Of a stretch of 16,839 bases of DNA, positions 1 through 7,574 are shown one piece after another. Position numbers and translations under genes: made by a program. Numbering within the stretch: position 1 is the first letter of the stretch; the number at the start of each line of letters is the position of its first letter. The stretch is from the NCBI GenBank assembly GCA_013138555.1, contig WTCN01000127.1, positions 1 through 16,839 of the forward strand, given 5' to 3'. The notes beneath the pieces were generated by a model. It ran no database searches. It was given only the letters and a program-made list of their open reading frames with translations, and was not told the origin of the DNA. This stretch comes from Methyloprofundus sp. Its GTDB lineage: Bacteria > Pseudomonadota > Gammaproteobacteria > Methylococcales > Methylomonadaceae.

Positions 1-1
1 T

Positions 2-973
2 GCAGTGCTAAGACGCTTTTTAGATACCAACCTGAAAGAAATCCGTATTTTTTCTCGTGATGAAAAAAAACAGGATGACATGCGTAGGCAATACAATCAC
101 TCAAAGCTTAAATTTTATCTGGGAGATGTACGCGACTCTAACTCAATTATTGATGCAATGCGCGGTGTCGACTATGTGTTTCATGCCGCCGCCCTTAAGC
201 AAGTCCCTTCATGTGAGTTTTATCCTATGCAGGCGGTGCAGACAAATATTATTGGCACGGAAAATGTTTTAAATTGTGCCATTAACGCCAAAGTAAAAAA
301 AGTTATTGTATTAAGTACTGATAAAGCGGTCTACCCTATCAATGCGATGGGGGTTTCTAAAGCGATGATGGAAAAAGTAACGGTGGCCAAATCACGCAAC
401 CTGAATGAAAATGACACCATGATCGCTTGTACGCGCTATGGCAATGTCATGGCTTCTCGTGGTTCGGTTATTCCCTTATTTATCGACCAGCTACGCAACG
501 ATAAAGAAATTACCATTACCGACCCCGCCATGACACGCTTTATGATGAGCCTGGATCAGGCGGTGGAACTGGTACTATTTGCTTTTACAAAAGGCTCTAA
601 TGGCGATATTTTTGTGCAAAAATCACCTGCCGCAAGCATTGGACTTTTAGCACAGACGCTGACTAAACTTCTGGGTAAACCTGAGCATAAAATCAGCATT
701 ATTGGCACACGTCATGGCGAGAAACTTTACGAGGCTCTGTTGACCAAAGAAGAAATGGCAACGGCTATTGATATGGATGAATACTACCGTATTCCCGCAG
801 ATACGCGCGACCTTAACTATTCCAAATACTTTGATCAAGGCGAGATTACTGTGACTCAGGCAGACGAATATCATTCACATAATACCCACCAGCTCGGCGA
901 AGAAGAGCTAAAAGCACTCCTTCTTGATCTCGTAGAGATCCAGCAAGACCTTAAAGAATTCGGAGTGATATAG
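2..973 (+). CDS. capE: UDP-GlcNAc 4,6-dehydratase/5-epimerase CapE (WbjB/FnlA type), 5' end missing
   Basis: This is the first enzyme of UDP-N-acetyl-L-fucosamine synthesis. It is a cytoplasmic short-chain dehydrogenase that dehydrates UDP-GlcNAc to the 4-keto-6-deoxy sugar and epimerises C5. The frame is open to the window edge and begins AVLRRFLDTN, a segment that normally follows the Rossmann GGTGSFG loop. About 20 N-terminal residues, including the glycine-rich loop, are therefore outside the window, and the GTG at position 5 is not the real start. Visible family marks are the FHAAALKQVP segment, the STDKAVYPINAMGVSK active-site stretch (Met where classical members have Tyr, then Lys four residues later), CTRYGNVMASRGSVIPLF, and GTRHGEKLYEALLTKEE near the C-terminus. 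The stop touches the capF start, and the capE-capF-capG order is the standard one, which makes the assignment firm. Confidence 0.92.
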   Translation, partial: AVLRRFLDTNLKEIRIFSRDEKKQDDMRRQYNHSKLKFYLGDVRDSNSIIDAMRGVDYVFHAAALKQVPSCEFYPMQAVQTNIIGTENVLNCAINAKVKKVIVLSTDKAVYPINAMGVSKAMMEKVTVAKSRNLNENDTMIACTRYGNVMASRGSVIPLFIDQLRNDKEITITDPAMTRFMMSLDQAVELVLFAFTKGSNGDIFVQKSPAASIGLLAQTLTKLLGKPEHKISIIGTRHGEKLYEALLTKEEMATAIDMDEYYRIPADTRDLNYSKYFDQGEITVTQADEYHSHNTHQLGEEELKALLLDLVEIQQDLKEFGVI

Positions 974-2083
974 ATGCAGGTTTTAGTCACAGGAAGCCGG
1001 GGCTTTATTGCCAGAAATCTTTTAGAGTGCCTGAATAGGATGGAGGGTATAAGCATTTCCACTTTTAGCCGGGACGATACTTGCGAGTCACTGAGGCAGA
1101 AAGTGCAGCAGTCAGACTTTATCTTTCACCTTGCAGGTGTAAATCGCCCTGATAGTCGCGAGGAATTTTACCAAGGTAACTGTGAACTGACCCAGAGGGT
1201 CATTACCGCTGCACGCGAAAGTGGTAAGCGTATTCCTATCTTAATGAGCTCGTCAACTCAGGTGAGTCGCGACAACGACTATGGAAAAAGTAAACGCGAA
1301 GCTGAAATAGCACTCGAAAACTATGCTACTGAACAGCAAACTGTCGCTTACATCTATCGACTTCCCAATGTCTTTGGTAAGTGGTCACGCCCACATTACA
1401 ACACCGTGATTGCGACATGGTGTCATAATATAACGCGAGACCTTCCTATACAGGTCAATGATGAGAGCGCTGAGCTTTCCCTCGTCTATATTGATGATGT
1501 GATTCAGCAATTTGTTCGCCATCTGGATGAAAATAGAAAAAGTATGACGCTGTATGCGGATATATCTCCCCTTTATATCAAGACCCTAGGCGAAATCAAA
1601 GCACTTCTTTTTGCCTTTAAAAGCAGCCGTAAAGAGCTTTTGCTACCGCGTGTTGGTCGTGGTTTTGAGCGAGCACTGTATGCGACCTATCTTAGTTTTC
1701 TTCCGGCAGATCAGTTTTCATACTGTTTAAACGGGCATAAAGATCAGCGTGGTACTTTTTATGAATTTGTAAAGACGCTGGACAGTGGGCAGGTCTCTAT
1801 CTCCACAACAGCTCCGGGTATTACCCGGGGTAGCCACTATCACAACACCAAAAATGAGAAATTTCTTGTGATCAAGGGTAAGGCAAGTATTAAGCACCGT
1901 CAGATTCATGGTAATGAAGTGATTGAATACCTAGTGAGTGACCAGCAGATGGAAGTTGTGGAGATGATCCCGGGGTATACACACGATATTACCAATATCG
2001 GTGACAGTGAAATGATCTTGCTACTCTGGGCTAATGAGACGTTTGACAGAGAGGCTCCCGACACCTATTTTCTGCAAGTATAA
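974..2083 (+). CDS. capF: CapF, bifunctional reductase/cupin epimerase of UDP-L-FucNAc synthesis
   Basis: The second enzyme of UDP-L-FucNAc synthesis. In the characterised family the C-terminal cupin domain epimerises C3 of the CapE product and the N-terminal short-chain dehydrogenase reduces the 4-keto group with NADPH, giving UDP-6-deoxy-talose-NAc. The length, 369 residues, is that of the family. The Rossmann start reads LVTGSRGFIARNL, with Ala where the third loop glycine is usual. The SSS at 92-94 and Y103/K107 (DYGKSK) form the reductase active site. YIYRLPNVFGKW at about 126-137 is typical of CapF. The cupin lies from about 250 on, with presumed metal ligands H288, H290, E295 and H337 (GSHYHNTKNEKF and PGYTHDITN). 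The protein ends PDTYFLQV like its homologues. ATG immediately follows the capE stop, with GGAG ten bases upstream, so the pair is probably translationally coupled. Confidence 0.93.
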   Translation: MQVLVTGSRGFIARNLLECLNRMEGISISTFSRDDTCESLRQKVQQSDFIFHLAGVNRPDSREEFYQGNCELTQRVITAARESGKRIPILMSSSTQVSRDNDYGKSKREAEIALENYATEQQTVAYIYRLPNVFGKWSRPHYNTVIATWCHNITRDLPIQVNDESAELSLVYIDDVIQQFVRHLDENRKSMTLYADISPLYIKTLGEIKALLFAFKSSRKELLLPRVGRGFERALYATYLSFLPADQFSYCLNGHKDQRGTFYEFVKTLDSGQVSISTTAPGITRGSHYHNTKNEKFLVIKGKASIKHRQIHGNEVIEYLVSDQQMEVVEMIPGYTHDITNIGDSEMILLLWANETFDREAPDTYFLQV

Positions 2084-2121
2084 GACCGTGATAATTAAAG
2101 CTCAATACAGGAAGCGACCCA

Positions 2122-3273
2122 ATGCCAAAGCGTAAAAAATTAAAAGTAGTGACGGTTGTAGGAACACGTCCTGAGATCATTCGCCTCTCCTCTGTCATGA
2201 AAAAACTTGATGCCTCAGAGGCTATTGAACAAATCATCGTTCATACGGGGCAGAACTATGACTACGAACTCAATGAGATTTTTTTCAAAGATTTTGGCTT
2301 GCGCAAACCAGACTATTTTCTGAATGCCGCACTCGGCAGTGCAGCCGAGACCATTGGAAATATTCTTATCAAAGTGGACCCTTTACTTGCAGAACTAAAC
2401 CCCGATGCCTTTCTGGTGTTAGGGGATACCAATAGTTGCCTTTGTGCCATCCCAGCGAAGAAACGACAAATCCCTATTTTTCATATGGAAGCTGGAAACC
2501 GTTGTTTCGACCAGCGAGTTCCTGAAGAAACGAATAGAAAAATCGTAGATCATATCAGTGATATCAATATGACCTACAGTGATATTGCCAGAGAGTATCT
2601 ACTACGCGAAGGCCTTCCGGCAGATTGTATTATCAAGACAGGTAGCCCCATGTTTGAAGTTATCCAGGGGCAACTCAATGATATTCAAGCGTCAGATATT
2701 ACACAGCAACTATCCTTAGAAAAAGGGAACTACTTTGTTGTCTCTGCTCATAGAGAAGAAAACATTGCTAATGAGCGCACTTTTAATACCTTGGTAGACA
2801 CGCTTAATACCGTGGCGGACATGTATAATATCCCCATTATCGTCTCTACACATCCACGTACCCGCAATAAAATTCAAGACCAATCGGTAATATTTAACCC
2901 ATTAATCAAACTGATGAAACCCATGGGCTTTAATGACTATGTAAAACTACAGATGGATGCGAAAGCGGTACTGAGCGATAGTGGAACGATCAGTGAGGAG
3001 TCCTCTATATTAGGGTTTCCAGCACTCAATATCCGTGAAGCGCATGAAAGGCCCGAAGCGATGGAAGAAGCCTCGGTCATGATGGTAGGGCTAGGAAAAG
3101 AAAGAGTACTTCAAGGGCTTGCTGTTCTGGAATCACAAAAAAAAGAGGATGAACGTACATTAAGGTGTGTGGCTGATTATTCAATCCCGAATGTTGCAGA
3201 TAAAGTGTTAAGGATTATTCTTTCCTATACGGATTACATCAACCGCGTCGTATGGAAAAAAACTGCATCATGA
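2122..3273 (+). CDS. capG: UDP-N-acetylglucosamine 2-epimerase family protein CapG (WbjD/FnlC type)
   Basis: The third enzyme of the pathway. It inverts C2 of the CapF product to give UDP-N-acetyl-L-fucosamine, acting in the cytoplasm through a glycal-type intermediate like other non-hydrolysing UDP-GlcNAc 2-epimerases. The 383-residue sequence shows the family motifs in order: VVGTRPEIIRL (12-22), HTGQNYDYELNEIFF (41-55), LGDTNSCLCA (100-109), HMEAGNRCFDQRVPEETNR (121-139), VSAHREENI, STHPRTRNK, and the C-terminal uridine-site stretch LSDSGTISEESSILGFP. Its place directly after capE and capF argues for the FucNAc enzyme rather than WecB, which shares these motifs. The ATG at 2122 follows a 38-nt gap with AGGAAG about ten bases upstream. 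Its stop codon overlaps the likely start of the next gene as ATGA. Confidence 0.92.
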   Translation: MPKRKKLKVVTVVGTRPEIIRLSSVMKKLDASEAIEQIIVHTGQNYDYELNEIFFKDFGLRKPDYFLNAALGSAAETIGNILIKVDPLLAELNPDAFLVLGDTNSCLCAIPAKKRQIPIFHMEAGNRCFDQRVPEETNRKIVDHISDINMTYSDIAREYLLREGLPADCIIKTGSPMFEVIQGQLNDIQASDITQQLSLEKGNYFVVSAHREENIANERTFNTLVDTLNTVADMYNIPIIVSTHPRTRNKIQDQSVIFNPLIKLMKPMGFNDYVKLQMDAKAVLSDSGTISEESSILGFPALNIREAHERPEAMEEASVMMVGLGKERVLQGLAVLESQKKEDERTLRCVADYSIPNVADKVLRIILSYTDYINRVVWKKTAS

Positions 3274-4466
3274 TTCTGATTGTTAGCTCTATATTCCCAC
3301 CTGAACCCGTTGTATCGGCAAACCTTTCTTATGATATTGCCAATGCGCTTGCCACAGAAAATGAGGTTGTTGTTATCTCCCCTCCCCCAACCCGACCGTT
3401 TGGGCTGACATTTGATAAAAAAGCCTCTTTAGACAACAGCACTTTTAAACATATCGTACTCGATAGCTATACCTGCCCTAAGTCAAAACTGCTAGGCCGG
3501 GCAATAGAGAGCCTTAGTTTTGGTCTACATACAAAAAAATATATTGAGAAAAATCATGCCAGGATAGCGCTTATATACGCAAATACCTGGCCATTATTTG
3601 CCCAGAAAATTTTAGCTGAAACAGCCTCCCGATACAATATACCCTTGGTACTTCATATACAGGATATTTACCCTGAGTCCATCGCGACAAAAATCCCCTA
3701 TGCTGGCCCACTCATTAACAAACTACTGCTGCCTGTTGATAAAAAAATTTTAAACAGTACAAAAAAAATCATCACTATTTCCTATAAGATGAGAGATTAT
3801 CTTATGCAAAGCCGAGAGCTTAAAAAACACCAAATATCCGTGGTTCGTAACTGGCAAAACGATGATATATTTTTTAATTTTAAGCAAAATAATCCCCCAC
3901 AGAAAAGTAAAATATTTACATTTATGTACCTTGGTAGCATAAGCCCCACTGCGGGGGTCGAACTTCTGGTTTCTGCCTTTGGAAAAGCCGATTTAAAAAA
4001 CGCCAGACTCATTATTGCTGGAACAGGCTCAGATAAAGAAAAATGCAGGCAACTCGCGAAAAGTTACCCACATAAGGACATACAGTTTTATGAGGTTTCT
4101 GGCACAGATGTTCCCGGTATGCAGGCCCGAGCGGATATTCTGCTATTGCCCTTAAAAAAAGGAGTTGCCAAAACCGCATTACCCTCAAAATTGACGGCTT
4201 ATATGCTCTCGGCAAAGCCTATTATTGCTACAATAGATTTAGATAGCGAAGCTGCTGATATTATCCAGGATAATGCTTGCGGCTATGTGATAGAAGCTGA
4301 AAATGAACAGGCGTTAATACGTTGTATGGACGAAGTATCTGGGAAAAGCCACGATAGACTATCAGCGATGGGAGAAAACAGTTTTAATTTTGCCAGACAA
4401 CAGCTTTCAAGAAAGCATAATTTATTTAAAATTATCAGTATAATAAACACCATTAAAGGCGCATAA
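3270..4466 (+). CDS. wbuB: Family 4 glycosyltransferase, WbuB-like (putative L-FucNAc transferase)
   Basis: Predicted GT-B fold glycosyltransferase of the WbuB type. These cytoplasmic-face enzymes usually travel with capE-capF-capG homologues and are annotated as L-fucosamine transferases, so the likely donor is UDP-L-FucNAc; this is inferred from context. The N-terminus MILIVSSIFPPEP matches the family's usual opening. HIQDIYPES lies in the acceptor half. In the donor half there are TFMYLGSISPTAGVELL, ARLIIAGTGSDKEK and the diagnostic ALPSKLTAYMLSAKPIIA, the form this subfamily has in place of the usual ESFG-containing EX7E motif. I chose ATG 3270 (398 residues), which overlaps the capG stop as ATGA. 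An ATG at 3252 is also in frame but has no visible ribosome site and adds six residues unlike the family start. The gene looks richer in A and T than capE-capG. Confidence 0.82.
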   Translation: MILIVSSIFPPEPVVSANLSYDIANALATENEVVVISPPPTRPFGLTFDKKASLDNSTFKHIVLDSYTCPKSKLLGRAIESLSFGLHTKKYIEKNHARIALIYANTWPLFAQKILAETASRYNIPLVLHIQDIYPESIATKIPYAGPLINKLLLPVDKKILNSTKKIITISYKMRDYLMQSRELKKHQISVVRNWQNDDIFFNFKQNNPPQKSKIFTFMYLGSISPTAGVELLVSAFGKADLKNARLIIAGTGSDKEKCRQLAKSYPHKDIQFYEVSGTDVPGMQARADILLLPLKKGVAKTALPSKLTAYMLSAKPIIATIDLDSEAADIIQDNACGYVIEAENEQALIRCMDEVSGKSHDRLSAMGENSFNFARQQLSRKHNLFKIISIINTIKGA

Positions 4467-5243
4467 ATGAATCATAAAAAAAATATTGTGCTTTTTGTCA
4501 ACGATAGCTATTTTTCATATTTATTATCAAAACAGTTGATTGAGTCTTACCACGAGAACATTTCATGCATCGTTTTTTCAAAAAGCACTAGCTCTTCTTT
4601 AGCAAAGATTTTAAATATCTATCGTAAAGTTCCAAAAAATTACTTTTTTTATCGAGTGTTTGTGCAGATTCTCTCTAAAAGTCTTTACAGAAAAAAATCC
4701 GTAGAATTTTTAGCAGATCAATATGCTATTGAAAAGTGCACAATAAAAAAGAGCACTGATGATATTTTAATCAATAAACTGGACAACAAGAGCGTTGCTT
4801 TTGCTTTTAATTTTGACCTCATTCTTAAAAGGACTATATTAACAAAGTTTCACAGTGGAATTTATAACATACATGCCTCTAAGCTACCAAAAGATAAAGG
4901 AATATCCCCTGTTTTATGGGCTTTTGCAAGAGGAGACAAGAATATCTGGTCAACAATATACAAGATGGACGCTGGGATAGATTCTGGGCCGATAGCAAAA
5001 CAGCTGCAGATTTCCATAGAAAAAAATGACAGCGCATTTTCTCTTTACCGAAGAGTTTGCCTGGAAAGTGGCGTTGCATTAAGCAATCTGGTGAATAAAA
5101 TTTTAGAGCATAAGATAGTGCTGATGGAACAGCCCAAAGAGGTTCCAGAAAATATTTTTTCCTGGCCTGATAGCCAATTTTCTACTATGCTAAAAACATC
5201 AAACCGTAAACTTATAAAAATCAAAGATATTATTGCTCCCTAA
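4467..5243 (+). CDS. Formyltransferase-fold protein, probable sugar-nucleotide N-formyltransferase
   Basis: A 258-residue protein with the catalytic core of N10-formyltetrahydrofolate-dependent formyltransferases. The conserved triad is visible as N134 and H136 in IYNIHASKLP, and D172 in MDAGIDSGPI. The usual RG after the proline is KG here (LPKDKG). It lacks the C-terminal domain of methionyl-tRNA formyltransferase and is short, which fits sugar formyltransferases such as those making Qui4NFo and Qui3NFo. Residues 1-110 diverge strongly from any family I recognise. The neighbouring aminotransferase and 4,6-dehydratase would supply a UDP-4-amino-4,6-dideoxy-GlcNAc, so formylation of the C4 amine is the most economical role; the substrate is inference. 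ATG directly follows the upstream TAA, with AAAGG eight bases before. The base composition is markedly AT-rich, suggesting separate acquisition. Confidence 0.75.
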   Translation: MNHKKNIVLFVNDSYFSYLLSKQLIESYHENISCIVFSKSTSSSLAKILNIYRKVPKNYFFYRVFVQILSKSLYRKKSVEFLADQYAIEKCTIKKSTDDILINKLDNKSVAFAFNFDLILKRTILTKFHSGIYNIHASKLPKDKGISPVLWAFARGDKNIWSTIYKMDAGIDSGPIAKQLQISIEKNDSAFSLYRRVCLESGVALSNLVNKILEHKIVLMEQPKEVPENIFSWPDSQFSTMLKTSNRKLIKIKDIIAP

Positions 5244-5247
5244 ACTC

Positions 5248-6381
5248 ATGTGGAAAGTACAGCTATTTAAATTAAATTACGATACCAGAGAACCTCAAGC
5301 AGTTAAAGATATTATAGACAGTGGCTGGATTACGATGGGAGATGTCACTAAAAAGTTCGAACATGACTTTTCTGTCATGCTGGGTAATAATATTAAATGT
5401 ACAGCGGTTTCCAGTGCCACTGCTGCCCTGCATATGTCACTTTTAGCTTTAGACATTAAGCAAGGTGATGAAGTCATTATCCCGGCACAGACATTTGTCG
5501 CCGATATCAATGTTGTGCGTATGGTCGGAGCCACACCTATATTGGCTGACTGTGAAAGTTATGACGACTGGAACATTTCTGCAGCAAGCATTCAAAAAGT
5601 GATTACGCCAAAGACCAAGGCTGTTATTATCGTCCACTTTGCCGGTTACCCTTGCCAGATGGATGAGATAGTCGCACTTTGTAAAGAAAAAAATATAGCG
5701 TTAATAGAAGACTGTGCCCATGCACCAGGCGCAAAATATAAAGGACAAAACTGTGGGACTTTTGGTGACTATGGCTGTTTTAGCTTCTTTACCAATAAGA
5801 ACCTTTCTGTTGGCGAGGGTGGCATGCTCACAACAAAATCTGACACACTAGATCAACAGGCAAAATACTTTCGCTCCCACGGCATGACTGCCCTCACCCT
5901 CGACCGACACACAGGGCGCTCTATAAGCTATGATGTGGTTCAGCCCGGATTAAACTATCGTATTGATGAAATGCGTTCTGCACTGGGGCTAGTACAGCTT
6001 GAAAAGCTTGCTGCGGCAAATAGCATGAGGAAAGTTTTAGTTGAGAGATATATTGCAAAGCTTTTGAATATCAAAGGTCTTTCTCTCCCATTCTTACAGC
6101 TGAAAGCTATTGAATCTGTCTATCATATATTTCCACTACTTTTGCATCCGGAGATCAATAGAGACACTTTAATTTTTATGCTCAGAGAGGCAGGCATTCA
6201 ATCGTCCATACATTACCCGGCGTTAAAAAACTTTACCGCTTTTAAAGAGTTTGGACTCAATGCAGCGCCCATTGCAGAAAATATTGCCACTCGTGAACTG
6301 ACACTTCCTCTATACCCGACCATGACGCTTGAAGAAGTGGACCTGGTCTGCGATACACTGACAAAAATTTTGGAAAAATAG
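5248..6381 (+). CDS. DegT/DnrJ/EryC1/StrS aminotransferase, probable UDP-4-keto-6-deoxy-GlcNAc C4 aminotransferase
   Basis: A pyridoxal-phosphate enzyme that transfers an amino group, normally from glutamate, to a keto sugar nucleotide. The 377-residue length is typical. Visible marks are SGWITMGDVTKKFE near the N-terminus (substrate region), SSATAALHMSL (55-65, phosphate binding), IEDCAHAPGAKY with the cofactor Asp at 155, FFTNKNLSVGEGG with the Schiff-base Lys at 184, and LNYRIDEMRSALGLVQLEKL. The TNKN form is shared with PglE- and WbpE-like sugar aminotransferases. It lies between the formyltransferase and the 4,6-dehydratase, so conversion of UDP-4-keto-6-deoxy-GlcNAc to the 4-amino sugar is the best guess. 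I chose ATG 5248, four bases after the upstream stop. An in-frame TTG at 5233 would overlap the previous gene and add five atypical residues. Confidence 0.85.
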   Translation: MWKVQLFKLNYDTREPQAVKDIIDSGWITMGDVTKKFEHDFSVMLGNNIKCTAVSSATAALHMSLLALDIKQGDEVIIPAQTFVADINVVRMVGATPILADCESYDDWNISAASIQKVITPKTKAVIIVHFAGYPCQMDEIVALCKEKNIALIEDCAHAPGAKYKGQNCGTFGDYGCFSFFTNKNLSVGEGGMLTTKSDTLDQQAKYFRSHGMTALTLDRHTGRSISYDVVQPGLNYRIDEMRSALGLVQLEKLAAANSMRKVLVERYIAKLLNIKGLSLPFLQLKAIESVYHIFPLLLHPEINRDTLIFMLREAGIQSSIHYPALKNFTAFKEFGLNAAPIAENIATRELTLPLYPTMTLEEVDLVCDTLTKILEK

Positions 6382-6383
6382 TG

Positions 6384-7574
6384 ATGGATTTTACATTAGA
6401 ATTAATTGGTAGAGACAGTGAGTTATTTGAAAATGATATTAAAATTCATGATAATGAATTAAGAAAAATTACCCGCTCATCTCGCTTTTTAGTGATCGGG
6501 GGAGCGGGTTCCATTGGGCAAGCTGTTGTTAAAGAGATATTTAAGCGTAACCCCAAAAAATTGCATGTGGTCGATATCAGCGAAAACAACATGGTTGAAC
6601 TGGTCAGAGATATCCGCAGCTCATTAGGTTATATTGAGGGAGAGTTTAAAACCTTTGCATTAGATATTGCCAGTATTGAGTACGATGCATTTATTAACAG
6701 CGATGGTGCATATGACTATGTTTTAAACCTGTCAGCACTCAAACATGTACGCAGTGAAAAAGACCCCTTCACACTCATGCGTATGATTGATGTCAACATT
6801 AAAAATACCGATAAAACTGCACGTCAAGCACGTGAAAATGGTGTAAAAAAATATTTCTGTGTCTCTACCGACAAAGCAGCAAACCCTGTTAACATGATGG
6901 GGGCAAGTAAACGCATTATGGAAATGTTCCTGATGCGCAGAAGCTTAGAAATCCCCATCTCAACAGCACGTTTTGCGAATGTCGCCTTTTCTGATGGAAG
7001 TCTATTACATGGCTTTAATCAGCGCATTCAAAAACGTCAGCCCCTCTCGGCCCCGAATGATGTAAAACGTTATTTTGTCACCCCAAAGGAGTCAGGTGAG
7101 CTCTGCCTGATGTCTTGCCTGCTGGGTGAAAACAGAGAGATATTTTTCCCCAAGCTAAGTGAAAGGCTGCACCTCATCACTTTCGCTGATATTGCAGTAA
7201 AATATTTACAAAATCTTGGCTATGAAGCTTATCTTTGTGAGACCGAAGATGAAGCAAGGGAGTTAGCCAAAACATTACCCGATGAGGGAAAATGGCCATG
7301 CTACTTCTTTTCCAGTGACACCACAGGAGAAAAAGATTTTGAAGAGTTTTTTACAGAGAATGAAACGCTGGATACAACACGCTTCGAAAATTTGGGCATT
7401 ATTAAAAATGAAGCTGTTTTTGATGCAGAAAATCTCGATTACTTTATAAAAAGCATTGATGAGCTTAAAGATAAAAAGAAATGGTCAAAAAAGCAGATAG
7501 TAGAACTATTTTTTGAAATGATTCCAGATTTTTCTCATAAAGAAACTAAAAAATACCTAGATGGCAGGATGTAA
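6384..7574 (+). CDS. Soluble UDP-GlcNAc 4,6-dehydratase-like protein (CapD/FlaA1/PglF superfamily)
   Basis: An extended short-chain dehydrogenase of 396 residues without membrane segments, unlike WbpM or PglF, which carry N-terminal helices. It probably makes UDP-4-keto-6-deoxy-GlcNAc for the adjacent aminotransferase. The NAD loop is IGGAGSIGQ (38-46). NLSALKHVRSEKDP (115-128) is the classic substrate-side strand of this superfamily. The active site STDKAANPVNMMGASK (161-176) has Met172 and Lys176 at the YxxxK positions, the SMK variant known from WbpM. ARFANVAFSDGS (195-206) and TTGEKDFEEFF near residue 315 are further family marks. The C-terminal 80 residues are Lys/Glu-rich and unassigned. 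ATG 6384 lies two bases past the upstream stop, with GGAA eight bases before it. A GTG at 6381 overlapping the stop is the alternative. Confidence 0.85.
   Translation: MDFTLELIGRDSELFENDIKIHDNELRKITRSSRFLVIGGAGSIGQAVVKEIFKRNPKKLHVVDISENNMVELVRDIRSSLGYIEGEFKTFALDIASIEYDAFINSDGAYDYVLNLSALKHVRSEKDPFTLMRMIDVNIKNTDKTARQARENGVKKYFCVSTDKAANPVNMMGASKRIMEMFLMRRSLEIPISTARFANVAFSDGSLLHGFNQRIQKRQPLSAPNDVKRYFVTPKESGELCLMSCLLGENREIFFPKLSERLHLITFADIAVKYLQNLGYEAYLCETEDEARELAKTLPDEGKWPCYFFSSDTTGEKDFEEFFTENETLDTTRFENLGIIKNEAVFDAENLDYFIKSIDELKDKKKWSKKQIVELFFEMIPDFSHKETKKYLDGRM

Noticed and set aside
3252..3269. ATG 3252 as the start of the glycosyltransferase
   Set aside because: The extra residues do not match the family start, and ATG 3270 forms the common ATGA overlap with the capG stop.
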